A stretch of 64,000 bases of DNA, taken from assembly GCF_003129965.1 (NCBI RefSeq), contig NZ_NRCJ01000011.1:1-64000 (forward strand), written 5' to 3'. This stretch comes from Aggregatibacter kilianii (GTDB lineage Bacteria; Pseudomonadota; Gammaproteobacteria; Enterobacterales; Pasteurellaceae). Positions 29,477 to 39,385 of this stretch are shown here, in pieces; position 1 is the stretch's first letter; each line of letters opens with the position of its first letter. A program made the translations under genes and the position numbers. The notes under the pieces were generated by a model, which did no database searches, was not told the origin of the DNA, and was given only the letters and a program-made list of their open reading frames with translations.

Positions 29477-31528
29477 ATGCAAAAATCCATCCTCTACCTT
29501 TCCCTCTTCTGCGCCACTCATGCCATCGCCGCATGGCAACATCCGCAATTTACCGAACTGAACGACAGCGCAGAAAAACAACTTTTCCAAGGGCAGGCAA
29601 CTTTAGACAAAGGCAGTTATCCGCTCCAATTCCAAAAGGACGGCAAATGCTTCCAACCGCAAACTGCCGTGAAACTGAACCAAACCGCGTCTCTTGAGCC
29701 TTGCCATGGCGACGCACCGCAACTGCGCATTTTCCGTAGCGGTAATTATCTTGCCCAACTCGACACTCGCAGCGGCACCCCGACCTTGCGCATTAGCCTT
29801 GAACAACAACCGGAAGCGGAAACCGTGGCGAAAATCTGCCCGAAATGGGATCGCAAACCGCTGGAAATTGACGTGAGTAGCACCTTCGCCGACGGCGACA
29901 GCGTGCGTGATGCCTACTCGGGCAAAAGTGCGGTGGTAAAAAACGGCAAAGTGACCTTCACGCCTGATCCGCAGGCAAATGGTTTGCTGTTATTGGAAAA
30001 AAGTGCGGTTAAAAATTCAAGTGTTTTTCACTGGAAGAACGCCACCGTGTATTTCGTGCTGACCGACCGCTTCCACAACGGCAATCCGAACAACGACCAC
30101 AGTTACGGACGCCAAAAAGACGGCATGCAGGAAATCGGCACGTTCCATGGCGGCGACTTGCAGGGCTTAACGGAAAAACTGGATTATTTACAACAACTCG
30201 GCGTGAATGCCCTGTGGATCAGTTCCCCGCTGGAACAAATGCACGGCTGGGTCGGCGGCGGAGATAAAGGCGATTTCCCGCATTATGCCTACCACGGTTA
30301 TTATCATCAGGATTGGACGAAAATCGACGCCAACATGGGCACGGAGCAGGATCTCAAACATCTTATCGAGCAAGCCCACAAACGCGGCATTAAAGTGATT
30401 TTTGATGTGGTGATGAATCACACCGGCTACGCCACCCTCGCCGATATGCAGGAATTCGGTTTTGGTGCCCTTTATTTAAAACCGGAAGAAATTCACTCCC
30501 TGCTCGGCGAAAAATGGACGAACTGGCGACCAAAGAGCGGTCAGAATTGGCATAGTTTTAACGATTACATCAACTTCGGCGACAAAGCCGGTTGGGCGAA
30601 ATGGTGGGGCAAAGATTGGGTGCGATCCGACATCGGCGATTACGACAGCCCGAAATTCGACGATCTGAAAATGTCCCTTGCCTCCCTACCCGATTTGAAA
30701 ACCGAAAGCGAAAGTGCGGTGGGTTTACCGCCCTTTTATCAACATAAACAGACTCATGCAAAAGCCCTACCGAATGCCAAGGTGCGTGATTATGTGATCG
30801 GCTGGCTGTCCGATTGGGTGCGCCGCTACGGCGTGGACGGCTTCCGTGTGGATACGGCAAAACACGTTGAAAAATCCACTTGGTTGGCATTAAAACAATC
30901 GGCAGACGCCGCTTTGCGACAATGGCAACAAAAACATCCGTCCGAGAGCAACGGCGAACCGTTTTGGATGACGGGCGAGGCTTGGGGGCACGGCGTGCTG
31001 AAAAGCGATTATTATCAAAACGGCTTCGACGCCATGATTAATTTTGACTTTCAGGATCAGGCGAAAAATGCGTTGGATTGCTTTGCCGACATCGATCCCG
31101 TGTATCAGGACATGAGCGACAAACTGAAAGATTTTAACGTGTTGAGCTACCTTTCTTCCCACGACACCCGTTTGTTCTACCATGCCGACAGCCAAGGCGA
31201 CAATGGGAAACAAAAAACCGCCGCCAACCTGCTATTACTGGCACCGGGCGCCGTGCAAATCTATTACGGCGACGAAAGCGGTCGCGAATTCGGACCGACC
31301 GGCTCCGACCCGATGCAAGGCACACGCTCCGACATGAGCTGGCAGGATCTCGGCACAAATGCCGACAAACAAGCGTTACTTACCCACTGGCAAAAACTCG
31401 CCCGCTTCCGCCAAGCCCACCCGGCAATCGGCGCCGGCAAACAAACCACCGCAAAAACGGATAAATATTATGCCTTTAGTCGTGAATCGGACGGCGATAA
31501 GGTGATGGTGGTTTGGGCGGGGAAATGA
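29477..31528 (+). CDS. malS: periplasmic alpha-amylase MalS
   Basis: GH13 enzyme that shortens long maltodextrins in the periplasm before uptake. The start at 29477 has AGGAGG seven bases upstream and yields a signal peptide MQKSILYLSLFCATHAIA; the open frame 14 codons longer is not signal-like. 683 aa against 676 in E. coli. Residues 1-190 hold the MalS-specific N-terminal region. GH13 regions: FDVVMNHTG, DGFRVDTAKHVE with nucleophile Asp, WMTGEAWGHG with the Glu acid, and YLSSHDTRLF. Position after malG places it in the regulon. Confidence 0.94.
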   Translation: MQKSILYLSLFCATHAIAAWQHPQFTELNDSAEKQLFQGQATLDKGSYPLQFQKDGKCFQPQTAVKLNQTASLEPCHGDAPQLRIFRSGNYLAQLDTRSGTPTLRISLEQQPEAETVAKICPKWDRKPLEIDVSSTFADGDSVRDAYSGKSAVVKNGKVTFTPDPQANGLLLLEKSAVKNSSVFHWKNATVYFVLTDRFHNGNPNNDHSYGRQKDGMQEIGTFHGGDLQGLTEKLDYLQQLGVNALWISSPLEQMHGWVGGGDKGDFPHYAYHGYYHQDWTKIDANMGTEQDLKHLIEQAHKRGIKVIFDVVMNHTGYATLADMQEFGFGALYLKPEEIHSLLGEKWTNWRPKSGQNWHSFNDYINFGDKAGWAKWWGKDWVRSDIGDYDSPKFDDLKMSLASLPDLKTESESAVGLPPFYQHKQTHAKALPNAKVRDYVIGWLSDWVRRYGVDGFRVDTAKHVEKSTWLALKQSADAALRQWQQKHPSESNGEPFWMTGEAWGHGVLKSDYYQNGFDAMINFDFQDQAKNALDCFADIDPVYQDMSDKLKDFNVLSYLSSHDTRLFYHADSQGDNGKQKTAANLLLLAPGAVQIYYGDESGREFGPTGSDPMQGTRSDMSWQDLGTNADKQALLTHWQKLARFRQAHPAIGAGKQTTAKTDKYYAFSRESDGDKVMVVWAGK

Positions 31529-31571
31529 GGTTTATTGAAAAGTGCGGTAGGTTTTTATAATGAATTTTATC

Positions 31572-31644
31572 TGTAGAGGCGGGTCCTGTGCCCGCCCATG
31601 AATACCCCATTAAAATTCGGGCGAGCACAGGACCCGCCCCTACA
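31572..31644. repeat. GC-rich inverted repeat, copy 2
   Basis: Arms around GAGGCGGGTCCTGTGCCCGC (31576-31595) and its near complement (31617-31644) flank a shorter AT-rich centre than in the 7046 copy. It lies in the gap between convergent malS and malT. Confidence 0.85.
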
Positions 31645-31664
31645 CAAAAACATACGCCTTTAGA

Positions 31665-31711
31665 TAGTGCGGTCATTTTAGAAAACGTTTTTAAAACGCA
31701 CCGCACTTTTT
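31665..31711. terminator. paired uptake-sequence terminator between malS and malT
   Basis: AGTGCGGT and ACCGCACTTTTT enclose AAAACGTTTTTAAAA. It lies three bases past the malT stop codon and can end both convergent transcripts. Confidence 0.8.
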
Positions 31712-31713
31712 CC

Positions 31714-34428
31714 TTAGTTGTACCCCATCAACTTCAACAAATCCCTAGTGTAGGCGATGGCTTCGCTACGGTTTGCTACGCCGATTTTTTGGTAGAGATT
31801 GCGAATGTGGGTTTTGATGGTGGTGGTTGCAACTTGGAGTTCGTCGGAAATTTGCTCGTTGCTGTAACCGGAATAAATCAAGCCCAACACCTGCCATTCC
31901 CGCTGGGTGAGCGGGCTGATTTTAAGCAGTTCGGGCACTTGCGGATTATCAAGTAATTTGGCGACGAATTGTTCATCGAAATGGGCGAATTTATGGCGGT
32001 AATATTGGTTGATGTTGCGCAAAATAAATTGCGCTTTGTGCAAGGCGAGTTCGTCCAGCACGTTCAGTTGCAACAAATGGCGGATTTGTTGCGCCATGAT
32101 TTCCCCTTCGATCACAAAGGCGCTGATGAAATTGGTTTGACGCGCCAAACGCAGGGCTTCAATTAAATCTTTCTGCGCCAAATGTTTTTCATTTTGCAGG
32201 AAATACCAACGGTTACGTAAAATCAAGGCGCGGTTTAAATCGCTGGTGAGGTGATATTCTTCGGCTGTGGCGATAAGTTTATCCAGAATCTGTTTGGCTT
32301 CCTCAAACTGCCCTACCAACATTTGCGCACGTACGATATTGCGCCATTGCACCTGAGTGAAATGATTGCGATCCGTTGCCGGCGGTTGGTTTTGAATCAG
32401 CCAGTTGTGCGCCGCCTCTTCGTCGTTGGTCATTTGCCATAAAAATAATTTCACCTGATCGGCATTTGCCAGCCAATCATGATGATGGTTATAGGCATTT
32501 TGCAACTGTTCCGCTTCCCGTAATAAACGGGTGGCGTTGTCCAAATCGCCGCGCACCAAAGAAATTTTGCTCAATAATGCAATACATTGCAGCTTGTCTT
32601 TCGGCTCGTTCAACACGGTGATGCCCGCATTTGCCATGGCTTCCGCTTTATCCAGATTGTACCATTCCCACAAAATACGCCCTTTCAGACGCAACAGAAA
32701 TTCATACATGGGCACTTTTTGCAGATGATTTTCCTTCACGAATAAACTGGCTTTATCCAGCATATCGTAAGCGGCTTGCAGGAAGCCTTGCGCCATCAGG
32801 ATTTCCGATTGTTGCAGGAGCGACCACAAAATATTGTGATAAGTATGATGCTGACGCGCCATTTTTTCCGCGCCTTGCAACATAATTAAGGCTTCGTTAA
32901 GGTTGCCGTAACAGTGATACGCCTCGCCGATGATGGACGTCGCCACAATGCGTGCGTAATAAAAACTCTCGGGCAAATCGGCAAGGGCTTTGGAAGCGAG
33001 AGAAAAAGCGGTATTTTCATCGCCGCGATTAATCGCCACCTGTGCTTTCAACACATCAAACTCCGCCTGATTTTCTTTGCTTAGTTGCACGTTATTGTCT
33101 GCCAAAGCTTGTTGGAAATGGGCGAAAATGCCGTCCACTTCCGCATGGCGATGTTGGCTTTGTACCAGCCAAGCTTTGAGCAACACCAAATTCGGATGCT
33201 GAACCAAACTCGGATAATCAATGCGATTCAGGCTCTCTTCCAATAAATTCAATTCGCCCTGATGGAACAAACGCCAGGCGTGTTGTTGCAAGATCGTCAA
33301 TAAAGTAGAAATGTCGCTGAGCTGCATGGCGTGGTATAAGGCTTCGGTGAAATAACCCAGCTTTAACCAAGCTTGCGCGGCACGACGGTGTAATTCTTCC
33401 AGTTGTTCCGTTAATTCCAATTCGCAGCAATGGGCGAGAAAAGAGGCAAATAGCGGATGGAAACGCCACCAGTTGTCCTCGGAGTCCATTTGCTGAATAA
33501 ACAGCCCCTGTTTCTCAAGTTCTTCCAGTTTGCGGCGGCTGTTGGTCAGCCCGGTGACTTCTTTCACCAAATTTTCATTCATGGAACGCAAAATGGAACA
33601 TTGCAATACGAAAGTGCGGGTTTCAGCATCCACATGATTTAACACTTCGTCGTTCAAATATTCGTTAATGTGGAAATTATTTAATTTTGCCAGTCGTTTT
33701 TCCATTTCCTGTAACGGCAACACGCCGCCGGATTTGTGCATCGCCTGCTTGGCGGAAAGACTGATCAGCTGAAGTGCGGTAGGCCAGCCCTCCACTTCGT
33801 TGCATAGGGCGATAATTTCCTGTTCGGGCAGTTCGTCGCCTAAACGGGAATGGAAAAAGGCAAGGGATTCCTGATGGGTAAAGGAAAGTTGATGCATGTC
33901 GATTTCCAATAATTGCTCCTGCACCCGCAAGCTGGCAATGCCTAGCGGCGGCAAGGAACGGGAAATCAGAATCAGCGTCATATTTTCCGGTTGATGGCGA
34001 ATCCAATACTTCAACGCCTCATGAATTTCTTCATTATCAACTAAATGATAGTCATCAATAATCAAATAAAAATGTTCTTTGAAATCCAGCGCTTTGATCA
34101 GCAGCTGGTTTAAGGAAGAAAGCAGATTCGCCTGATTAAAACCCTCCTCGCTCACTTGCGGCTTGGCGCCGATAGCGCGATGTAACGCCGCGCCGAAATA
34201 GGTGGCGAAACGCTCCGCTTCGTTATCGCTGTCATCCAAAGAATACCAGCCCACATGTTGTTGCCCGGCAACCCATTGGGAAATTAAGGTGGTTTTGCCA
34301 TAACCTGCCGGCGCATGAATTAACACCAGCGGATAAAGATGCGCCTTGTCCAATAAACGGGTTAAGCGGTCGCGCTGAATGCTGTTTTGTAAGCGATAAG
34401 AACAAATTAACTTTGATGGAATTAACAT
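31714..34428 (-). CDS. malT: maltose regulon transcriptional activator MalT
   Basis: STAND-class ATPase activator that binds maltotriose and ATP, then activates mal promoters. Walker A is APAGYGKTT near 39-47 and Walker B-type LIIDDYH near 123-129. A long helical repeat region (about 240-800) carries the sensor, and the LuxR-type helix-turn-helix ends the protein (LTQREWQVLGLIYSGYSNEQ onward). 904 aa against 901 in E. coli. It is divergent from malPQ, as in E. coli, and MalT-box candidates lie both here and by malK/malE. Presence of MalT shows the regulon is controlled in the enterobacterial way. Confidence 0.97.
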   Translation of the reverse strand: MLIPSKLICSYRLQNSIQRDRLTRLLDKAHLYPLVLIHAPAGYGKTTLISQWVAGQQHVGWYSLDDSDNEAERFATYFGAALHRAIGAKPQVSEEGFNQANLLSSLNQLLIKALDFKEHFYLIIDDYHLVDNEEIHEALKYWIRHQPENMTLILISRSLPPLGIASLRVQEQLLEIDMHQLSFTHQESLAFFHSRLGDELPEQEIIALCNEVEGWPTALQLISLSAKQAMHKSGGVLPLQEMEKRLAKLNNFHINEYLNDEVLNHVDAETRTFVLQCSILRSMNENLVKEVTGLTNSRRKLEELEKQGLFIQQMDSEDNWWRFHPLFASFLAHCCELELTEQLEELHRRAAQAWLKLGYFTEALYHAMQLSDISTLLTILQQHAWRLFHQGELNLLEESLNRIDYPSLVQHPNLVLLKAWLVQSQHRHAEVDGIFAHFQQALADNNVQLSKENQAEFDVLKAQVAINRGDENTAFSLASKALADLPESFYYARIVATSIIGEAYHCYGNLNEALIMLQGAEKMARQHHTYHNILWSLLQQSEILMAQGFLQAAYDMLDKASLFVKENHLQKVPMYEFLLRLKGRILWEWYNLDKAEAMANAGITVLNEPKDKLQCIALLSKISLVRGDLDNATRLLREAEQLQNAYNHHHDWLANADQVKLFLWQMTNDEEAAHNWLIQNQPPATDRNHFTQVQWRNIVRAQMLVGQFEEAKQILDKLIATAEEYHLTSDLNRALILRNRWYFLQNEKHLAQKDLIEALRLARQTNFISAFVIEGEIMAQQIRHLLQLNVLDELALHKAQFILRNINQYYRHKFAHFDEQFVAKLLDNPQVPELLKISPLTQREWQVLGLIYSGYSNEQISDELQVATTTIKTHIRNLYQKIGVANRSEAIAYTRDLLKLMGYN

Positions 34429-34468
34429 AACTTTAATCGTGAATTTAATGGTGACGAAAGAGGCGGAT

Positions 34469-34480
34469 TTCTCCTACCCA
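34469..34480 (-). promoter_or_regulatory. second MalT-box candidate near malT
   Basis: TGGGTAGGAGAA on the minus strand, 41 bases before the malT ATG. It has a weaker resemblance to the motif at 34525 and is listed only because boxes usually occur in pairs. Confidence 0.3.
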
Positions 34481-34524
34481 CTCTAACGAATTACTTCCTT
34501 GTAGTCATACCGGCAAGATTATAG

Positions 34525-34536
34525 CAGGGAGGATTT
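34525..34536 (+). promoter_or_regulatory. MalT-box candidate for malP
   Basis: CAGGGAGGATTT, identical in 12 bases to the element at 23904-23915. It lies 65 bases before the malP ATG, a distance typical of a box just upstream of the malP promoter. Confidence 0.6.
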
Positions 34537-34600
34537 GCTTTTACTTTGATTAAACATAATAAAAACACCAAAATCGGTTTATTTAATCAGGAGCCCTTTT

Positions 34601-36991
34601 ATGCCGAAACAAAGCAATTATAACGACGCCTTTGACGCGATCGTTAAAAAATATTGTCGTTACTTTGACGTGCAATCCCCGAAACAATTCACTTTAGATC
34701 AATGGTATCGCGTCATCGCGGAAGGCACCCTTGAACTGGCTTATAGCAAACCTGTCGCGAAAAAGCGCGGACGTCATGTTAATTACCTTTCCATGGAATT
34801 TCTGATCGGTCGCCTCACCGGCAACAACCTGATGAACTTAGGTTGTTACGACGACATCAAAGCCTATTTGGTAAACTATGATGTAGAATTGGTTGATGTG
34901 TTGGAACAGGAACGCGATCCGGCGCTCGGTAACGGCGGTTTAGGCCGTTTGGCGGCGTGTTTCTTGGATTCTATGGCGGCACTCGGGCAAAACGCCACCG
35001 GCTACGGCTTGCATTACCAATACGGCTTATTTAAACAATCTTTTGAAGACGGCATGCAAAAAGAAAGTGTTGATCTGTGGTCGCGCAACAGCTACCCGTG
35101 GCACAGTTACAACCCGTCTAAAACCCAAACTATCGGCTTCGGCGGCAAAATCACGCCAATTAAAGGCGACAAATACGCTTGGGAGCCGAAACTCACCATC
35201 CAAGGCAAAGCCTTTGATTTACCGATCGTCGGCTATAAAAACGATGTCATCCAACCGCTACGCTTATGGCAGGCGGACAGCGAACAATCTTTCGATTTAG
35301 CCTTATTTAACGACGGTAAATTCCTCAACGCCGATAAAACGATCGTCAATGCCACCGCACTTACGCAGGTGTTATACCCGAACGACAATCACAAAGCGGG
35401 ACAAAAATTGCGCTTAATGCAGCAATATTTCCACTGCGCCTGCTCCGTTGCCGATATTCTGGCGCGCCATTTCGCCGAAGGTCATGCCTTGAAAGATTTT
35501 GCCAAATATCAAGTGATTCAACTGAACGACACCCACCCGACCCTTGCCATTCCGGAACTCATGCGCGTGTTATTGGACGAGCACGATCTCAGCTGGGATG
35601 ACGCTTGGAAAATCTGTTCCCACACCTTCGCTTACACCAACCACACTCTGTTACCGGAAGCCTTGGAACAATGGGATCAGCGTCTGTTCAAGCAATTACT
35701 GCCGCGCCATTTCCAAATCGTAGAAAAAATCAACCATATCTTCCACGAAAAAGTGCGGTCGGAATTCGGCGCGGATCCGAAAGTCTGGGAAAAACTGGCG
35801 ATTCTGTTCGACTATCGCGTGCGCATGGCGAATTTGTGCGTAGTGACCTGCTTCAAAGTCAACGGCGTGGCGCAAATCCACTCGGATTTGGTGGTCAGCG
35901 ATTTGTTCCCGGAATACCACAAACTGTTCCCGACCAAATTCTGCAACGTTACCAACGGCATCACGCCGCGTCGCTGGATTCAACAAGCCAACCCGAAATT
36001 AAGCGCGCTGTTGGATAAAACCCTGAAACAAGATTGGGCGAAAGATCTGGAATTGCTGAAGGGCGTAGAAAAATTTGTGGATGATGCCGCCTTCCGTGAG
36101 GAATACCGCGCCATCAAACACCACAACAAGGTGGTGCTCGCCGATGAAATTCAACGCACCTTAGGTTTCACCGTGAATACCGACGCGATTTTCGACGTGC
36201 AAATTAAACGCTTCCACGAATATAAACGTCAGCATTTGAACCTGTTGAACATTATCGCCACTTACCAGTCTCTGAAAGCCAATCCGAATCAGGATTACAC
36301 CCCGCGCGTGTTCGTATTCGCCGGCAAAGCGGCGCCGGGCTATTATCTGGCGAAAAACATCATTCACGCCATTAACAACGTGGCGGAGGTGATCAACCAC
36401 GACAAAGCTATGAAAGATCGCCTGCAAGTGGCGTTCCTGCCGGATTATCGTGTCAGCCTGGCGGAAAAAATCATTCCGGCGGCGGATGTGTCCGAGCAAA
36501 TTTCCATGGCGGGTAAAGAAGCCTCCGGCACCGGCAATATGAAACTGGCGTTAAACGGCGCTTTGACGTTGGGGACGCTGGACGGCGCGAATGTGGAAAT
36601 TGCCGAGATGGTGGGCGAAGAAAACGTGTTTATTTTCGGTCACACCGTGGAAAGCGTGCGCGAATTGTTGGCGAAAGGCTACAAACCGCGCGATTACTAT
36701 AAACGCGATCCGGTATTAAAAGGTGCCATGGATTTCCTCACCAAAGGCAAAGTCTGCCACGGCGACAAACACATGTTTAAGCTGATGCTGGACAGCTTGT
36801 TGAAGCACGATCCGTTCCTAGTGTTAGCAGATTTCGACAGCTATGTAAAAGCGCAACAAAACGTCGGCGAAGCCTATGTGAATCAAGACGCTTGGCTACG
36901 TAGTGCGATTTTGAACACCGCCCGTTTAGGCATGTTCAGTTCCGATCGCTCTATTCGTGATTATCAACAACGAATTTGGCTGAAAAAATGA
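34601..36991 (+). CDS. malP: maltodextrin phosphorylase MalP
   Basis: GT35 phosphorylase releasing glucose-1-phosphate from maltodextrins in the cytoplasm. 796 aa against 797 in E. coli MalP, with near-identical blocks such as [37 protein letters not shown] and the PLP-lysine region [20 protein letters not shown]. It lacks the N-terminal regulatory phosphorylation segment of animal enzymes. Orthology to MalP rather than GlgP is supported by malT and malQ on either side. First gene of malP-malQ; a repeat element separates the two, so coupling may be loose. Confidence 0.95.
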   Translation: MPKQSNYNDAFDAIVKKYCRYFDVQSPKQFTLDQWYRVIAEGTLELAYSKPVAKKRGRHVNYLSMEFLIGRLTGNNLMNLGCYDDIKAYLVNYDVELVDVLEQERDPALGNGGLGRLAACFLDSMAALGQNATGYGLHYQYGLFKQSFEDGMQKESVDLWSRNSYPWHSYNPSKTQTIGFGGKITPIKGDKYAWEPKLTIQGKAFDLPIVGYKNDVIQPLRLWQADSEQSFDLALFNDGKFLNADKTIVNATALTQVLYPNDNHKAGQKLRLMQQYFHCACSVADILARHFAEGHALKDFAKYQVIQLNDTHPTLAIPELMRVLLDEHDLSWDDAWKICSHTFAYTNHTLLPEALEQWDQRLFKQLLPRHFQIVEKINHIFHEKVRSEFGADPKVWEKLAILFDYRVRMANLCVVTCFKVNGVAQIHSDLVVSDLFPEYHKLFPTKFCNVTNGITPRRWIQQANPKLSALLDKTLKQDWAKDLELLKGVEKFVDDAAFREEYRAIKHHNKVVLADEIQRTLGFTVNTDAIFDVQIKRFHEYKRQHLNLLNIIATYQSLKANPNQDYTPRVFVFAGKAAPGYYLAKNIIHAINNVAEVINHDKAMKDRLQVAFLPDYRVSLAEKIIPAADVSEQISMAGKEASGTGNMKLALNGALTLGTLDGANVEIAEMVGEENVFIFGHTVESVRELLAKGYKPRDYYKRDPVLKGAMDFLTKGKVCHGDKHMFKLMLDSLLKHDPFLVLADFDSYVKAQQNVGEAYVNQDAWLRSAILNTARLGMFSSDRSIRDYQQRIWLKK

Positions 36992-37020
36992 CCGCACTTT
37001 TGTGAGAGGATTGCGAAGGA

Positions 37021-37182
37021 TTTCCTCTCACCCGCTTGCGGGAGAGAGACCGACGAAAAGTGCGTTGAGCACTTGTCGTCAGAGAGAGGGGAAAGTGCGG
37101 TTAATTTTCTTGATATTTTCCCCTCTCCCTCCGAAAATCCTACGGATTTTCTCCACCCTATCCCGTAAACGGGCGAGGGGAA
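37021..37182 (-). repeat. multi-hairpin pyrimidine/purine-rich repeat, copy 2 (inverted)
   Basis: Same element as 29200 and 59632 in the opposite orientation, with the GCTTGCGGGAG palindrome on the left and the GGATTTTCTCC arm on the right. It contains an intact uptake sequence (37095-37104) in the part missing from copy 1. It occupies the malP-malQ gap. Confidence 0.85.
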
Positions 37183-37254
37183 GCGTAGTAGCAACAGCAC
37201 CATCATTCGGAAGTATAGTAGTAATAACGCAAGACAATCCTTTAAGGAATCGCT

Positions 37255-39330
37255 ATGTCTATTAAAGAAAAACCATTCGACCAAGCGGGTATCATGCCCT
37301 ACTTTTTTGACGAACGCGGGTTAAGAATACGCGCACCGCTTGCTATCAAAAAAACCTTGCTTTCCACTTTTGAAGGGCATGTCACCAGCCGTACTCAACC
37401 ACTGCCGCCGGTGAAAATTCTCCGTCAAAATCAACCGCACTTTCTGCCGTTAAACATCTCCGATGCCACCCATGCATGGCAGGGCAAATGGCAGCTTCAT
37501 TTGGAAAATAATGGCGGTGTGATTGAAGGCAAGGTGAAAAACAACCGCATTAATCTGCCAAGTGATTTGCCTCTCGGTTATCATGATTTGGTACTGCACG
37601 GCGGGAAGCAAGAGGTGCATTGTCGCCTTATCGTTGCGCCGCAACGTTGTTATGAGCCGCAAGCCTTCGCCGAGCAGAAAAAACTCTGGGGCAGCTTTAT
37701 TCAGCTTTATACGCTGAAATCGGCGCGCAACTGGGGCGTGGGCGATTTTGGCGATTTGAAAGAATTTATTCACGGACTTGCCCCGTATCAGGCGGATTTT
37801 TTAGGCTTGAACCCGATTCACGCTCTGTTCCCGGGCAATCCTGACGGCGCCAGCCCGTATAGTCCGTCGTCGCGCAAATGGTTAAACATCATTTACATCA
37901 ACATCGATCAACTGCCGGAATTCCAACAAAGCAAAGCAGCACAAACTTGGTTTAACTCGGCGGAAGTGCAGGAAAAATTAAAAGCCTTACGCACCGCCGA
38001 ATGGATTAATTACGCCGAAGTCTCCGCGTTAAAATTAAAGGGGCTACGTTTTGCCTTTGCAGAATTTAAAGAAAATGCCACCGCACTTTCACAGCAAGCC
38101 TTTGCCGATTTCGTGCGCGAAGGCGGCGAAAGTTTGCAGGTGCAAGCCACTTTTGATGCGTTGCACGTCCATTTGAGCAGCCGTTATGCGGAACAATGGG
38201 GTTGGGATTTCTGGGCACCGCCATTCCGTGATTACCATTCCGAAACCGTCGCTCAATTCCGCCATCAATACGGCGAAGAAATCGAGTTCTACGCCTGGTT
38301 GCAATTCTGTGCCGACCAACAACTTGCCGAATGCGACGCTTTATGTAAAGCACAACAAATGACTATCGGCATGTACCGCGATTTGGCGGTAGGCGTTACC
38401 GGTAGCGGTTCGGAAACCTGGAGCGATAAGGAATTGTATTGTTTGCGTGCTTCCGTAGGTGCGCCGCCCGATATTCTTGGTCCGCAAGGGCAAAACTGGG
38501 GCTTAACGCCGATGAATCCGCACATTCTGAAACAACGCGCCTATCAGCCGTTTATCGACCTGGTGCAAGCCAATATGAAACACTGCGGCGCATTGCGTAT
38601 CGATCACATTATGTCACTGCTGCGTTTGTGGTGGATCCCGAAAGGCGACAGCGCGGTAAACGGCGCTTATGTGCGTTATCCGGTGGATGACCTGATTGCC
38701 ATTCTGGCGCTGGAAAGCCAACGTCGTCGTTGCGTGATTATCGGCGAAGATTTGGGTACGGTGCCGAAAGAAATCGTCAGCAAACTGAAAAACGCCGGCA
38801 TTTTGTCTTACAAAATTTTCTATTTTGAATTCGATCAGAAAGGACAAAGCCGCGACCTGCTGGACTATCCGTATCAGGCGATGACCACTCTGAGCACCCA
38901 CGATTTGCCGACCATTAACGGTTACTGGCGCGGTTACGATTTTGAGTTGGGGCAAAAATACGGCGTGTATCCGAATCCGCAAATTTTGGAGATCTTGAAA
39001 AAAGGTCGTGTGAAAGCGAAAGCGGCAATCCTGCAACGCCTGAAAGAAAACCGCATTGAAGTGGACGCGGGCATTGACGAAACCTTATCTTCCGCCGTGA
39101 ATAAGAAATTCGTTCATCAGCTACAATCTTACGTCGCCGATGTAAGCAGCGCCCTGTTCGGCTTCCAACCGGAAGACTGGCTGGATATAACCGAACCGGT
39201 CAACATCCCGGGCACCAGTATGCAATACGCCAACTGGCGCCGCCGTTTAACGCAAAACACCGACACGATTTTCGCCGACAAGGATATTCAGCAATTGTTG
39301 AAAGACGTGAACGCGAAGCGTAAAAGCTAA
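37255..39330 (+). CDS. malQ: 4-alpha-glucanotransferase (amylomaltase) MalQ
   Basis: GH77 enzyme that disproportionates maltodextrins, releasing glucose and building longer chains for MalP. 691 aa, close to E. coli MalQ (694). Family regions: LQLYTLKS-type block near 142 (IQLYTLKSARNWGVGDFGDL), LRIDHIMSLLRLWWIP with the nucleophile Asp, IGEDLGTVP with the catalytic Glu, and STHDLPTINGYW with the third Asp. An extra N-terminal 130 residues, as in proteobacterial MalQ, precede the barrel. AAGGAATC lies upstream of the ATG. The neopullulanase-type gene follows after 55 bp. Confidence 0.96.
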   Translation: MSIKEKPFDQAGIMPYFFDERGLRIRAPLAIKKTLLSTFEGHVTSRTQPLPPVKILRQNQPHFLPLNISDATHAWQGKWQLHLENNGGVIEGKVKNNRINLPSDLPLGYHDLVLHGGKQEVHCRLIVAPQRCYEPQAFAEQKKLWGSFIQLYTLKSARNWGVGDFGDLKEFIHGLAPYQADFLGLNPIHALFPGNPDGASPYSPSSRKWLNIIYINIDQLPEFQQSKAAQTWFNSAEVQEKLKALRTAEWINYAEVSALKLKGLRFAFAEFKENATALSQQAFADFVREGGESLQVQATFDALHVHLSSRYAEQWGWDFWAPPFRDYHSETVAQFRHQYGEEIEFYAWLQFCADQQLAECDALCKAQQMTIGMYRDLAVGVTGSGSETWSDKELYCLRASVGAPPDILGPQGQNWGLTPMNPHILKQRAYQPFIDLVQANMKHCGALRIDHIMSLLRLWWIPKGDSAVNGAYVRYPVDDLIAILALESQRRRCVIIGEDLGTVPKEIVSKLKNAGILSYKIFYFEFDQKGQSRDLLDYPYQAMTTLSTHDLPTINGYWRGYDFELGQKYGVYPNPQILEILKKGRVKAKAAILQRLKENRIEVDAGIDETLSSAVNKKFVHQLQSYVADVSSALFGFQPEDWLDITEPVNIPGTSMQYANWRRRLTQNTDTIFADKDIQQLLKDVNAKRKS

Positions 39331-39385
39331 GTCCGCCGACATAAAAGTGCGGTCGAAAATTTAGGTAAATTTAAAGGTCCCCTCC

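Noticed and set aside
35605-36018. 137-residue open frame inside malP in another frame
   Set aside because: Same strand, shifted frame, fully contained in an intact conserved gene.
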